Positions 33,709 to 42,990 of a stretch of 64,000 nt of DNA are shown in pieces. Below the pieces are notes generated by a model. It was not told the origin of the DNA and ran no database searches. It saw only the letters and a list, made by a program, of their open reading frames with translations. Position 1 is the stretch's first letter, and each line of letters opens with the position of its first letter. Both the position numbers and the translations under genes were made by a program. Source of the stretch: Planctomycetes bacterium MalM25 (lineage in GTDB: Bacteria; Planctomycetota; Planctomycetia; Pirellulales; Lacipirellulaceae); assembly GCA_007745835.1 (NCBI GenBank), contig CP036424.1, positions 310,001 to 374,000 of the forward strand. The letters run 5' to 3'.

Positions 33709-35703
33709 TCAGGCGACGGCGCTGGCGATCTGGTAGGTCACCAGGGCGGCGACATAGGCCAGCACGCTCATGTAGCCGAGCTGGAAGAGGGCCCACTTCC
33801 ACGAGCCGGTTTCGCGCCAGGTGACCGCCTGGGTCGGCAGACACTGCATCGCGAGCACGTAGAAGACCAGCAGGCTGAGGCAGGTCGCCGTCGTGAAGAC
33901 GGGCGAGCCGTCGGCGAGCTGGGCGGCGCGCATCGCGTCGAGGAGCGAGCCCTCGTCCCCCTCCTCGCCCAGGCCGTAGAGGACCGACAGCGTGGAGACC
34001 ACCACCTCGCGCGCCGCGAACGACGTGACCACGCCGACCGTGGTCTTCCAGTCGAAACCGAGCGGCGCGAAGACCGGCTGGATCGTCCGCCCGATCCGCC
34101 CGGCGAAGGAGCGATCGAGCTCGGTCTGTGCGGTGAGGGCGGCCGCCGCTTCGGTCTGGCCCTCCGCCTCGAGCTGAGCCACGGCGGGGGGCAGGTCCTC
34201 GGGCGCGGTCTTCGGATAGGTGGCGAGCACCCACAGCACGATCGAGATGACGAGGATCGTCGTCCCCGCGTTCTGGATGAACTGCCACGCTTGATCGACG
34301 GTGCGGAGCAGCGCGTCGCGGATCGAGGGCATCCGGTAGTTGGGCAGCTCGATCACCAGCGGGCGGCTCTCGCCCGGCAGGAGGGTCCGCTTGAGCACCC
34401 AGGCGGCCGCGAGCGCGGCGACGATGCCCAGCGCGTAGGCCCCCGCGAAGACCGCCGCGGCGGCCACCGGCCGATCGGGAAAGAGCATCGCCACGACCAT
34501 CACGTAGACCGGCACCCGCGCCGAGCAGCTCAGCAGCGGCGCGACGAGGATCGTCGTCAGCCGGTCGCGGCGGTCGTCGATCACGCGCGTCGACATGATG
34601 GCCGGGATGGCGCAGGCGTGGGCGGAGAGCATCGGCACGAACGCCTTGCCCGGCAGGCCGACGCGTTGCATCAGGCGGTCCATGACCAGCGCCGCCCGCG
34701 CGAGGTAGCCCGAGTCGTCGAGCAGGGCGAGCAGGAAGAACAGCAGGCAGATCTGTGGCAGGAAGACGAGCATCCCCCCGACGCCGCCGATGACGCCGTC
34801 GACCACCAGGCTCTTGAGGTCCCCCTCGGGGAGCCACGCGCCGACCGATTCGCCCGCCCAGCCGAAGAGGGCGTCGATCAGGTCCATCGGCACGGTGGCG
34901 ACCGAGAAGATCGTCATGAACAGGCCGAACATCACCGCCGCGAACGCCAGGAGGCCACCGAAGCGGTGCGTGAGCACCGTGTCGACCGCGTCGGTGAAGC
35001 GGCTCGGCGCCGCGAGGTCGCCGCTGAGCGACTCGGCGCGGACCGATTCGGCCCAGTCGAAACGCGAGGCGTAGCCGCAGCCGTGGCAGCTGGTGCAGGC
35101 GCACGCCGCGTCGTCGAGGACCGGCAGCGGCTTCTGGTCGGCCAGGGCGTTGATGGCGGTCACCAGCTGATCGACGCCCGCGCCCGTTCGGGCGGAGACG
35201 CTCACCACCGGGCAGCCGATCCGCTCGCTCAGACGCTCGAGGTCGAGCTTCAGGCCGAGCCGCTCCGCCAGGTCGCTCATGTTGAGCGCCACGAGCGAGG
35301 GGCGGCCGAGCTCGAGCGTTTGGATCGCGAGCGGCAGGTTGCGTTCGAGGTTGGTCGCGTCGACGACGATCACCACCGCATCCGGAGCCCCCTCGCCGGG
35401 CAGTTCGCCGCGCAACACGCGGAGCGCGACCTCCTCTTCGGGCGAGGTCGGCTCGAGGCTGTAGAGCCCGGGCAGGTCGATGACGGTGAGCGGCTTCGGG
35501 CGGAGCGGGGCGGCGGTCGAGGGCCGCAGGGCGCCCCGCCGGTGTTCGAGCGTCGTGCCCGTGAAGTTGGCCGTCTGGGCGCGCTGCCCCGTCAGCCGAT
35601 TGAACAGCGAGGTCTTCCCCGCGTTCGGATTGCCCACGAGCGCGACGCTTGTGGGACGACGATCCGAAGAGGGGTTATCGTTGGTAGCTAGGCCAGCTTG
35701 CAC
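33709..35703 (-). CDS. feoB: Ferrous iron transporter B
   Basis: The GTG at 35703 (VQAGLATNDNPSS) places the start just before the G domain. The 664-residue protein has the GTPase motifs VALVGNPNAGKTSLFNRL (G1), VIDLPGLYSLEP (G3), ALNMSDLAERLG (G4) and SVSARTGAG (G5). A Cys-rich insert CACTSCHGCGY near residue 200 is present. The membrane part holds two Gate-like blocks, including AHACAIPAIMSTR and SCSARVPVYVM. It imports Fe(II) across the cytoplasmic membrane. feoA lies 55 bp upstream on the same strand. Confidence 0.93.
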   Translation of the reverse strand: MQAGLATNDNPSSDRRPTSVALVGNPNAGKTSLFNRLTGQRAQTANFTGTTLEHRRGALRPSTAAPLRPKPLTVIDLPGLYSLEPTSPEEEVALRVLRGELPGEGAPDAVVIVVDATNLERNLPLAIQTLELGRPSLVALNMSDLAERLGLKLDLERLSERIGCPVVSVSARTGAGVDQLVTAINALADQKPLPVLDDAACACTSCHGCGYASRFDWAESVRAESLSGDLAAPSRFTDAVDTVLTHRFGGLLAFAAVMFGLFMTIFSVATVPMDLIDALFGWAGESVGAWLPEGDLKSLVVDGVIGGVGGMLVFLPQICLLFFLLALLDDSGYLARAALVMDRLMQRVGLPGKAFVPMLSAHACAIPAIMSTRVIDDRRDRLTTILVAPLLSCSARVPVYVMVVAMLFPDRPVAAAAVFAGAYALGIVAALAAAWVLKRTLLPGESRPLVIELPNYRMPSIRDALLRTVDQAWQFIQNAGTTILVISIVLWVLATYPKTAPEDLPPAVAQLEAEGQTEAAAALTAQTELDRSFAGRIGRTIQPVFAPLGFDWKTTVGVVTSFAAREVVVSTLSVLYGLGEEGDEGSLLDAMRAAQLADGSPVFTTATCLSLLVFYVLAMQCLPTQAVTWRETGSWKWALFQLGYMSVLAYVAALVTYQIASAVA

Positions 35704-35758
35704 GACGAGATCGTAAGGCTCACGGCCCGGCCCGCCGAGGGCACCTCGGCCGAATCGT

Positions 35759-35974
35759 TCAGGCCGCCGCGACGACGACGTTGGAGACCAGCTCGCGAGA
35801 GATGCCGATCCGCGAACCGAGCACCCGCACGACCCAGGCGTCGCCGGTGCGGAGGACCTCAATCGATCGGCCCTCGCACAGCCCGAGGGCCCGCAGGCGG
35901 ACGGTCTCGGCCGACTGGCCCTGCACCGCGACGACGCGGCCGCAACCTCCGCGGGGGAGATCGCTCATCGCCAT
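35759..35974 (-). CDS. feoA: FeoA family protein
   Basis: This small SH3-like partner of FeoB contains GGCGRVVAVQGQSAETVRLRALGLCEGRSIEVL. It is about 70 residues from ATG 35974 (ATG 35968 is also possible). A longer frame from 36091 exists, but a Fur-like site at 36030-36044 lies within it, so the shorter start is preferred. FeoA is thought to help FeoB activity. It is directly upstream of feoB. Confidence 0.88.
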   Translation of the reverse strand: MAMSDLPRGGCGRVVAVQGQSAETVRLRALGLCEGRSIEVLRTGDAWVVRVLGSRIGISRELVSNVVVAAA

Positions 35975-36029
35975 CGTGGGGCTGGCAATCGCAGGGGCTT
36001 CGGGGTTCTTGGCGACCATGGCGTAGTTT

Positions 36030-36044
36030 TGAGAATGAATCTCA
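36030..36044 (-). promoter_or_regulatory. Fur-box-like inverted repeat before feoAB
   Basis: TGAGAATGAATCTCA is a 15-bp 7-1-7 inverted repeat that matches the Fur core TGATAATnATTATCA at 12 of 14 defined positions. It is 56 bp upstream of the preferred feoA start, which fits iron repression of feoAB. Confidence 0.6.
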
Positions 36045-36181
36045 GGCACGACTGAGTAGGCAAGGCTATCTTTCCTATTCATCGGCGACAACCGGTCATG
36101 GGCTCCATCCGGCCATAAAAAGAGGATTTGCGGCAGGCGAGCCTGTTGATAATGCCTGGCTCGGCCTCGTCCCTTGCCGTT

Positions 36182-37099
36182 TCAGGTCGTCTCGATCATC
36201 TCTTCGGCGAGTTCTTCGGAGGGGGTCACCTTGCGGTCACTGAGGACGACCACGATGCCGGCCGCTAGCACCAGGGCGGCGGCGCCGTAGAACGCTGGCT
36301 CCGGCCGCTCGTTCAAGAAGGCCCAAGCCAGCACGCCGGCGAAGAGGAACTGGAGCATGTTCAGCACCGAGACAACCTGGCCCCGCAGCGAGCGCATCGC
36401 GTTGTTGATCAGCGAGTGCCCCACGATGGTCGGCAGCAGCGCCAGCAGCAGCACCCAGGGCGCCTCGGCGCGCCAGTCGAGCGGGGCGGCGGGGTCGATC
36501 AGCCCGAGCGGCTCGGCGGCGGGCGTCGCCGCGAAGGCGACCGCCGACGCCGTCGCGTACAGCGGGGTGACGTACAGCAGGTTCGTCGGGTGGTGGCGGA
36601 ACTTGCGGCCGAGCACCAGGTAGACCGCCATCAGCAGCATCGATCCGAAGCAGATCAAGTCGCCCAGCAGCGTCTGCGGCGAGACCCGGTAGTCCGACAC
36701 GAACAGCACCGCCAAGCCGGCGAGGCCGAGCAGCGTGGCGTAGACCTCGCGCCGGTTGACCCGTTCTCCCAACAAGAGGAGCAGCAAGAATGGTGTCGCA
36801 ATGGGCGTCAGGTTCACGATCATCGCGCCGTTCGAGGCGAGCGTCATGCGCACGCCGAGGTTCCACGTGATCACGTGCACCGCGAACACGACCCCGGGGA
36901 TCGCGGCGTCGCGGAGGTGCCGCCAGCCGAGCCCCGCCCGGTGCCTTCGCCAGTCTCGCCAGGCGAACGGTGAGAGCAGGGTGACCGCGATCACCAAGCG
37001 CAGAGCGGTCAGCAGGATCGGATCGACATTCGACAGCTTGATCCAGAGGACCGAAGTCGAGCACGCCACGATCCCGATGAGCAGCTTGAGGTAGGCCAC
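36182..37099 (-). CDS. EamA/DMT-family permease
   Basis: The GTG at 37099 was chosen because it lies 4 bp after the ychF stop and gives a protein beginning with a hydrophobic span ([19 protein letters not shown]). The 305-residue product has ten hydrophobic segments arranged in two EamA repeats, for example [21 protein letters not shown] and [17 protein letters not shown]. Such permeases export metabolites such as amino acids, but the substrate is unknown. It is translated right after ychF and probably shares its transcript. Confidence 0.85.
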   Translation of the reverse strand: MAYLKLLIGIVACSTSVLWIKLSNVDPILLTALRLVIAVTLLSPFAWRDWRRHRAGLGWRHLRDAAIPGVVFAVHVITWNLGVRMTLASNGAMIVNLTPIATPFLLLLLLGERVNRREVYATLLGLAGLAVLFVSDYRVSPQTLLGDLICFGSMLLMAVYLVLGRKFRHHPTNLLYVTPLYATASAVAFAATPAAEPLGLIDPAAPLDWRAEAPWVLLLALLPTIVGHSLINNAMRSLRGQVVSVLNMLQFLFAGVLAWAFLNERPEPAFYGAAALVLAAGIVVVLSDRKVTPSEELAEEMIETT

Positions 37100-37103
37100 G
37101 GCG

Positions 37104-38195
37104 TCAGACGTTGAACAGGAAGTGGCAGACGTCGCCGTCCTGCATGACGTAGCCCTTGCCCTCGACGCGCATCTTGCCCGCGTCGCGGATCGCTTTCTCC
37201 GATTCGTGCTCAACCAGGTCGGCGATGCCGTAGGTCTCGCAGCGGATGAAGCCGCGTTCGAAGTCGGTGTGGATCACCCCGGCCGCCTGGGGCGCCGTGG
37301 CGCCGATCGGCACGGTCCACGCGCGGACCTCCTTCTCGCCCGCCGTGAAGTAGCTCTGCAGGCCGAGCAGCTTGTACGCCCCTCGGGCGAGCGTGGCGAG
37401 GGCGGGCTCTTCGAGGCCGACCGACTCGAGCATCTCCGCTCGGTCCGACTCGTCGAGTTCCGACAGCTCGGCCTCCAGTCGGGCGCAGACCGGCACGACC
37501 TCGCCGCTCTCCTCTTCGGCCCGCTGGCGGACACGCTGGACCAGCTCGCCTTCGCCGGCCAGGTCGTCCTCTTCCACGTTGGCGACGTACAGCACACGCT
37601 TTGCGGTGAGCAGCTGCAGCTCGCGGAGGATCTTCGCCGAGGCGGGGTCGTCGTAGTCGAGGCCCCGGATGGGCGTGCCGTCGGCGAGGCGGGCGTTGCA
37701 AGCCTCGAGGATCTCGACCTTGCGTTTCGCGTCCTTGTCGCCGGTGCGGGCCGACTTCTTCGCCTTCTGCAACTGCTGTTCGACCGATTGCAGGTCGGCG
37801 AGCATCAGCTCGGTGTCGATGGTCTCGATGTCGCGGATCGGATCCACAGAGCCATCGACGTGCGTGATGTCCGGGTCGTCGAAGCAGCGGACCACGTGCA
37901 GGATGGCGTCGACGTTGCGGATGTGGCTGAGGAACTGGTTGCCGAGACCTTCCCCCTCGCTGGCGCCGCGGACGATGCCGGCGATGTCGACCAGCTGCAG
38001 GATCGCGGGGATGACTTTCTGCGTGGCGATGAACTTCTGGATGGTCTCCAGCCGGCCGTCGGGCACCGAAACGGCGCCGACGTTCGGCTCGATCGTGCAG
38101 AACGGGTAGTTCTCGCTCGCGATGCCCGCGGCGGTGAGGGCGTTGAAGAGGGTGCTTTTACCGACGTTCGGGAGGCCGACGATGCCTGCTTCCAT
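37104..38195 (-). CDS. ychF: Obg-like GTPase/ATPase YchF (OLA1)
   Basis: This 363-residue P-loop protein shows [19 protein letters not shown] (G1), the switch region [12 protein letters not shown]3 in [21 protein letters not shown], and a C-terminal TGS domain ending [15 protein letters not shown]. YchF preferentially hydrolyses ATP and binds ribosomes; it is highly conserved. The length is normal (about 363 residues). The EamA permease follows with a 4-bp gap. Confidence 0.96.
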   Translation of the reverse strand: MEAGIVGLPNVGKSTLFNALTAAGIASENYPFCTIEPNVGAVSVPDGRLETIQKFIATQKVIPAILQLVDIAGIVRGASEGEGLGNQFLSHIRNVDAILHVVRCFDDPDITHVDGSVDPIRDIETIDTELMLADLQSVEQQLQKAKKSARTGDKDAKRKVEILEACNARLADGTPIRGLDYDDPASAKILRELQLLTAKRVLYVANVEEDDLAGEGELVQRVRQRAEEESGEVVPVCARLEAELSELDESDRAEMLESVGLEEPALATLARGAYKLLGLQSYFTAGEKEVRAWTVPIGATAPQAAGVIHTDFERGFIRCETYGIADLVEHESEKAIRDAGKMRVEGKGYVMQDGDVCHFLFNV

Positions 38196-38681
38196 CTGAA
38201 TCGCGGGGGGAAGGGGGGACGCGAAGGGGGTGGGGCGATGATTCTAGGCCCCCCGACACGCGGGCGGCAGGCGCCCGGTATCCGCCATATCTGCTCCTCT
38301 CCCCCTTGAGGGGAGAGGTTGGGTGAGGGGTGAAACACAACCCTCCCCTCGAGAGCGAGGACATTCAAAACGGCGAAGCCGCCATCTTTCCCCCCTCTCT
38401 TCGCTTGCGGGGGAGGCCGCCTTTCATAAACCCTGCGGGGAGGGGGTAGAACCCGGGTACCCGATTCACCTCCTCCCCTAACCCCTCCTCCTAGAGGAGG
38501 GGGATTTCAAAGCGGCTTCGCCGCTTTCGAATGTCCACGCTCCCTAGCCCCTCCCTGAAAGGGAGGGGGACTCGCAACCCTCTCCAGAAAACCCTTCCCT
38601 CAGAACCTGCGTAGTCCCCCAAGCCTCTCCCCGTAATAATGGGGCTCCGCGTTAGCACGATTCCCGAAGGACGGCCCCGCT
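38196..38681. repeat. Cluster of GC palindromes (CCCCTCCC family)
   Basis: No gene is present in these 486 bases. At least three hairpins share the type seen at 10.55-10.65 kb: CCTCTCCCC/GGGGAGAGG (38296-38318), CCCCTCCTC/GAGGAGGGG near 38482-38502 and CCCCTCCCT/AGGGAGGGG near 38548-38568. A second palindrome, AAAGCGGC-TTC-GCCGCTTT, is near 38509-38528. The cluster separates divergent genes ychF and the TPR gene. It looks like accumulated REP/MITE-like copies, not promoters. Confidence 0.7.
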
Positions 38682-40691
38682 ATGTCGAATCGCTCCGAGA
38701 CCCTCAGCCTGCTCCTCGCCGCCCTGCTGCTGGGGGCGATCGCGATCCCCGCCCCGGCCCAGGAGACGGCCGAGCCCCCGGTCGCTGAGGAGGCTCCGGC
38801 CACCGACGTCGCGGTCCCGGAGACGGAGCCGGCCCCCATCGAAGAGCCGGAGCCCGTGGCCGAAGAGCCCGCCGCCGAGGAGGAGGACGCCAACAGCGAA
38901 GAGGCCACCCCTCCCGCGGCGGAAAAGGAGCTGACCGCCGAGAAGGAACCGGCCGACCCCGAACCCCCCGTCGATGCCGATAACCCGGGGCTGGATTCGC
39001 TCGACAAGGCGATGGAGCTCAAGCTCAACGCCCAGAACTTGAAGGATCTGAACGAGGTCGTCGACCTGCTCGACGAAGCGATCAGTGAGGGGCTCGATCC
39101 GGGCAACAACGACTTCGCCGAGGAGCTGTTGGTCGCCAGCCTCAAGCAACGCGCCACGAGCCTCGCCTCGGCGGTGGTCGGCAAGCCGATCACCGACCCA
39201 CGCCGTGACCCACGGTGGCTGCAGGTTCGCCAGTTCGCGTTGACCGACTTGCAGCGGATCGTGAGCCTCGACGACTCGCAGGTCGATGTTTGGCTGCTGA
39301 TCGGGCGGCTGCAATCGTTGCCGCTGGGCAGCTCTAGCGAGGCCCGCCGGGCGTTGAATCAAGCGATCCGGCTCGCGGAGAAGGCGGCCGAGGACCCGCA
39401 GGCGGACACGCTCGAGCCCGGCACGCTCGCGCAGGCGTACGCCCTCCGCGGCGCGGCCCAGAAGTCGCCAGCGGACCAGTTGGAGGACTTTCAGAGGGCG
39501 ATCGAGTTGGCCCCTGAGAAGGCCGAGTACCTGCTCATGTGCGCCCAGGCCCACCGCTCCGCGGGTGAAGCGGCCGAGTGCCTGGAGCGGATCGAGCAGG
39601 CGATCGAGATCGCGCCGGACAACCCGAAGGTCCACGAGCTGAAGGCGCTCGCCTTGCTCATGCAGGACAAGCAAGAGGAGGCCCTGGAGAGCTTTGATAA
39701 GGCGTCGGAGCTCGCCCCGAAGATGCTCACCCCCTATCAGTACCGCGCGGAGCTCTACAGCCAGCTCGGCAAGACCGACGAGGCGATCGGGCAGCTCGAC
39801 GAGGCCCTGAAACTCTCGCCGAACAACCTCGCCTCGCTGCTGATCCGCGCCCAGTTGCTGATCGGCGACGAGGACTTCGAGCGGGCCTTGGGCGACGTGA
39901 ACGCGATCCTCAAGCAGCAGCCCGGCCTTGTCCGGGCGCACCTGATGAAGGCCCAGGTCCTCGACAAGCTCGGCCGAACCGACGAGGCGGTCGCGTGGCT
40001 CGAACGGCTGGTCGCGGCCGACCCGAACCGCCCCGAACTGCAGCTGCAGCTCGCGTTGTTCTACGTGGACAAGCAGATGGCGCCTGAGGCGATCGAGGTG
40101 CTCACCCGCGTTCTGGAGACCGACGAGGGCAACGAGTTGGCCCGCCGGCTGCGGGGCGACATGCACCTGTACAAGGGGGATCATGACGCGGCGATCGCCG
40201 ACTTCGAGCGGGCCCTGGAACTCAACCCGCTCGACTCGGGCGTGCTGAACAACTACGCCTGGACCCTGGCCACCAGCCCGTACGAGGCGGTCCGCGACGG
40301 GGCGAAGGCGGTCGAGCTCGCGACCAAGGCGTGCGAGATCACCGAGTACGGCGCGCCGCACATCCTCAGCACCCTGGCCGCCGCCAACGCCGAGGCGGGC
40401 GACTTTGCCGAGGCGGTAAAACGCTCCGAGGAAGCGGTCACCAAGGCGAAGGAGCTGGGCACCGCCGAGCAGTACGACGGGCAGCTCGACGCGGAGCTCA
40501 ATTCGTACCGCTCGGGCCAGCCGTGGCGTGAGCTGCAGCGGTTTAGCATCGCCGGCCCGGCCGACCAGACCGCCGACGACCTGGCCGACTTGGAAGCGGA
40601 TGACATCGCCGACATCCCCGCCGAAGAGGCCGCTCCCGCCGAGGAGCCCGAAACCGAGGAGGAGAACCCGGCCAGATCGTTCGATTTCTGA
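38682..40691 (+). CDS. Secreted tetratricopeptide-repeat protein with acidic Pro/Glu-rich leader
   Basis: This 669-residue protein has a signal peptide (MSNRSETLSLLLAALLLGAIAIP..AQ) and then ~80 residues dominated by Glu, Pro and Ala. About twelve TPR-like helical hairpins follow from residue ~200 to 600, for example LLMCAQAHRSAGEAAECLERI and NYAWTLATSPYEAV. The tail is again acidic (AAPAEEPETEEENPARSFDF). It is probably a periplasmic scaffold. Its architecture parallels the TPR protein at 306-1883, but the two are not close copies. Confidence 0.85.
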   Translation: MSNRSETLSLLLAALLLGAIAIPAPAQETAEPPVAEEAPATDVAVPETEPAPIEEPEPVAEEPAAEEEDANSEEATPPAAEKELTAEKEPADPEPPVDADNPGLDSLDKAMELKLNAQNLKDLNEVVDLLDEAISEGLDPGNNDFAEELLVASLKQRATSLASAVVGKPITDPRRDPRWLQVRQFALTDLQRIVSLDDSQVDVWLLIGRLQSLPLGSSSEARRALNQAIRLAEKAAEDPQADTLEPGTLAQAYALRGAAQKSPADQLEDFQRAIELAPEKAEYLLMCAQAHRSAGEAAECLERIEQAIEIAPDNPKVHELKALALLMQDKQEEALESFDKASELAPKMLTPYQYRAELYSQLGKTDEAIGQLDEALKLSPNNLASLLIRAQLLIGDEDFERALGDVNAILKQQPGLVRAHLMKAQVLDKLGRTDEAVAWLERLVAADPNRPELQLQLALFYVDKQMAPEAIEVLTRVLETDEGNELARRLRGDMHLYKGDHDAAIADFERALELNPLDSGVLNNYAWTLATSPYEAVRDGAKAVELATKACEITEYGAPHILSTLAAANAEAGDFAEAVKRSEEAVTKAKELGTAEQYDGQLDAELNSYRSGQPWRELQRFSIAGPADQTADDLADLEADDIADIPAEEAAPAEEPETEEENPARSFDF

Positions 40692-40817
40692 CGAATAGCG
40701 GGTGACGGCGGGCCCAGCCGCAGCGACACGAATGCTTGTTTCGCCTCGCGCCGGGGCCTACAACAGCCTGTAGGCAGCGGCTTCGCTTCTCACTCACACC
40801 TTGGACCCGGGTCCGCG

Positions 40818-41816
40818 ATGGGCACAGTTTATCTCGTCCTGACTCTGATGGCGGTCGTCGCCGTGATCGCCGTCTTGGCGATCGTGGCCCGCTTCTTCCG
40901 GCTGTACATCCAGTCGGTGACCACCGGCGCCGGGATCGGCATCTTCGACCTCGTGCGGATGACCTTCCGGAAGGTCAACCCGGCGGTGATCGTCCGCAGC
41001 AAGATCATGGCCATCCAGGCCGGCCTGACCGAGGAAGAGGGGGTCACGACCCAGGCCCTCGAATCACACTACATGGCCCGCGGCAACGTCCCGCTGGTCA
41101 TCCGCTCGATGATCGCCGCCCGCAAGGCGAAGATCATCGACCTGGACATGAAGCGGGCGACGGCGATCGACCTGGCCGGTCGAAACATCCTCGAGGCGGT
41201 GCAGACGAGCGTTTACCCGCGCGTGATCGATTGCCCCGCGAAGGGGAGCAAGCGGCCCAGCCTCGACGCGGTCGCGAAGGACGGCATCCAGCTGAAGGTC
41301 AAAGCGCGGGTCACCGTGCGGGCGAACCTCGATCAGCTGATCGGCGGCGCCACCGAGGAGACGATCGTCGCCCGCGTGGGTGAGGGCATCGTGTCGGCGA
41401 TCGGCTCGGCCGAGACCCACGCCGAGGTGCTGGAGAACCCGGACCGGATCTCCAAAGCGGTGCTGGCCCGCCGGCTCGACTCGCAGACGGCGTTCGAGAT
41501 CGTGTCGATCGACATCGCGGACATCGATGTCGGCGACAACATCGGCGCCCGCCTGCAGGCGGACCAGGCCGAGGCCGACACCCGGGTCGCCCGCGCCCAG
41601 GCCGAGGGCCGCCGGGCGATGGCCGTCTCGCACGAGCAGGAGAACCTGGCCGGCATTGAGGAGATGCGGGCCAAGCTGGTCGAGGCCGAGGCCGAGGTCC
41701 CCAGAGCGATGGCCGAGGCCTTCGGCAACGGCAAGCTCGGCATCCTCGATTACTACAAGCTGCAGAACGTGCAGGCCGACACCGACATGCGCGAGGCGAT
41801 CGCCACCGCGAAGTAG
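40818..41816 (+). CDS. floA: Flotillin-like protein FloA (UPF0365)
   Basis: This 332-residue SPFH-type membrane protein has an N-terminal hydrophobic anchor ([20 protein letters not shown]). It contains the UPF0365 blocks [15 protein letters not shown] (near residue 35), [29 protein letters not shown] and [20 protein letters not shown]. FloA organises functional membrane microdomains and affects membrane fluidity and signalling. It is followed 36 bp later by a Pro-rich membrane protein in place of the NfeD gene often found next to floA. Confidence 0.92.
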   Translation: MGTVYLVLTLMAVVAVIAVLAIVARFFRLYIQSVTTGAGIGIFDLVRMTFRKVNPAVIVRSKIMAIQAGLTEEEGVTTQALESHYMARGNVPLVIRSMIAARKAKIIDLDMKRATAIDLAGRNILEAVQTSVYPRVIDCPAKGSKRPSLDAVAKDGIQLKVKARVTVRANLDQLIGGATEETIVARVGEGIVSAIGSAETHAEVLENPDRISKAVLARRLDSQTAFEIVSIDIADIDVGDNIGARLQADQAEADTRVARAQAEGRRAMAVSHEQENLAGIEEMRAKLVEAEAEVPRAMAEAFGNGKLGILDYYKLQNVQADTDMREAIATAK

Positions 41817-41852
41817 CCGTCGCCCGCCCTTCCTCACAAGAGTCACTGAGCG

Positions 41853-42617
41853 TTGTTCTTCCCGCTTCTACCGCTGGCTTGGCTCGAAGGCCTGGGGCCC
41901 CTGCTCCTGGTCGCGGTCTGGGTTATCCGGGCGATCTACCAGGCGATCAGCGAGCAGAAGGAGGCCGAGGAGGCTAAGCAAGCGAAGGCCCGCCGGGCGG
42001 GCGATCCCGAGAGAGGGCTCCCCCCACGCCAGGTGGTTGGCAAGGCGGACGGGCCCGCGCCCGAGGGGGACCTCCGCTCGGAGATCGACGATTTTCTCAA
42101 GCGGATCGGCGAGGAATTCGACCCCGAGCCGGCTCAAGAGGCCAAGGCAGCGCCCGTCGCCCCGCCCGAACCGGTCGCTCCCCCCCCGCCCCGCCGGCGG
42201 CCGATCGACCCTTTCGAGGAACCCGCGCCGCGGCCGCGCAGGGCAACTCCCCAAGTCGTCGAACCCCAGCCAGAGCTCAAGGCCGATCCCGAGCCGCTCC
42301 GGCCAGCGCCCGTGTTGGCCAAGTCGGAGCCCCGCCGCGAGTTGCGTCACCTGCCCGAGAGCCAGCTCGCCGAGCAGGCGGCCCACCTGGGAGAGCGGAT
42401 CGCGGGCGCCGACGACCGGGTCGAGAGCCGGCTCCAAGGAAAATTCGATCACCGGCTCGGGAAGCTGGGGGCGTCTGAACTGGCGCCCGAACCGGCCACG
42501 AGTGATAAATCAGAGACCGGGGCCCAGCGGATCAAAGCCCTGCTTGCCCGCCCGGGAGGCGTCCGCGAGGCGGTCGTCCTCAGTGAGATCCTCCGCCGCC
42601 CCGGCGACCAGCTCTGA
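41853..42617 (+). CDS. Single-span Pro-rich membrane protein next to floA
   Basis: Translation appears to start at a TTG (41853) giving MFFPLLPLAWLEGLGPLLLV, one membrane span. The cytoplasmic part is Glu/Lys-rich, then a Pro/Ala/Glu-rich linker (residues ~90-170), and ends with a helix and the short block AQRIKALLARPGGVREAVVL then SEILRRPGDQL. From memory, similar 'R-x-A-VVLSEIL-RP' tails occur in planctomycete proteins. It lies 36 bp after floA and before an FmdB-type gene. Function unknown; partnership with FloA is an inference from position. Confidence 0.7.
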   Translation: MFFPLLPLAWLEGLGPLLLVAVWVIRAIYQAISEQKEAEEAKQAKARRAGDPERGLPPRQVVGKADGPAPEGDLRSEIDDFLKRIGEEFDPEPAQEAKAAPVAPPEPVAPPPPRRRPIDPFEEPAPRPRRATPQVVEPQPELKADPEPLRPAPVLAKSEPRRELRHLPESQLAEQAAHLGERIAGADDRVESRLQGKFDHRLGKLGASELAPEPATSDKSETGAQRIKALLARPGGVREAVVLSEILRRPGDQL

Positions 42618-42633
42618 CCCCCCCCGGCCAGCA

Positions 42634-42837
42634 ATGCCCCTCTACGAGTACGTCTGCCGCGATTGTGACCACGAGGTCGAGGTGCTCGTCCGGACCCCTT
42701 CGGAGCAGGCCGAGTGCCCCGATTGCGGCGGGGTGGAGCTGACGAAGCTGCTCAGCGTGCCGTCGGCGTTATCGTCGGGAGAGGGCCCTTCGACCGGTTG
42801 CTGCGGATCGGGATGCGGCTGTTCTTCGGGTGGATAA
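42634..42837 (+). CDS. FmdB/CxxC zinc-ribbon protein
   Basis: This 67-residue protein starts with the FmdB pattern MPLYEYVCRDCDHEVEVLVR. The zinc-ribbon cysteines are CRDC and CPDCGG, and the end is Cys/Gly-rich (CCGSGCGCSSGG). Such ribbons are regulatory in some methylotrophs; the role is unclear here. It is directly downstream of the floA pair (16 bp) and could be in the same transcript. Confidence 0.85.
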   Translation: MPLYEYVCRDCDHEVEVLVRTPSEQAECPDCGGVELTKLLSVPSALSSGEGPSTGCCGSGCGCSSGG

Positions 42838-42954
42838 GGCCCCTCGGGCCGCCTGATTGGGCCGGTACGCGCCCAGCCAGGCCGTATATCCGGATCAAGT
42901 CGCCTAAGGCGACGTAAGTCTCGTATCGGGGCGAGATTGCGCAAACTCCGTAAA

Positions 42955-42984
42955 TTGACAGCCGATTTTGGGGCTGTCTATACT
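42955..42984 (+). promoter_or_regulatory. Strong sigma70 promoter with internal palindrome
   Basis: TTGACA (42955-42960), an 18-bp spacer and TATACT (42979-42984) form a near-consensus promoter. A perfect inverted repeat, GACAGCC (42957-42963) and GGCTGTC (42972-42978), overlaps the -35 and fills the spacer, so a dimeric repressor could block it. Confidence 0.7.
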
Positions 42985-42990
42985 GCGAAG

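Noticed and set aside
33626-35104. Long Arg/Gly/Pro-rich frame on the same strand as feoB
   Set aside because: It is an out-of-frame shadow of feoB with no recognisable domain.
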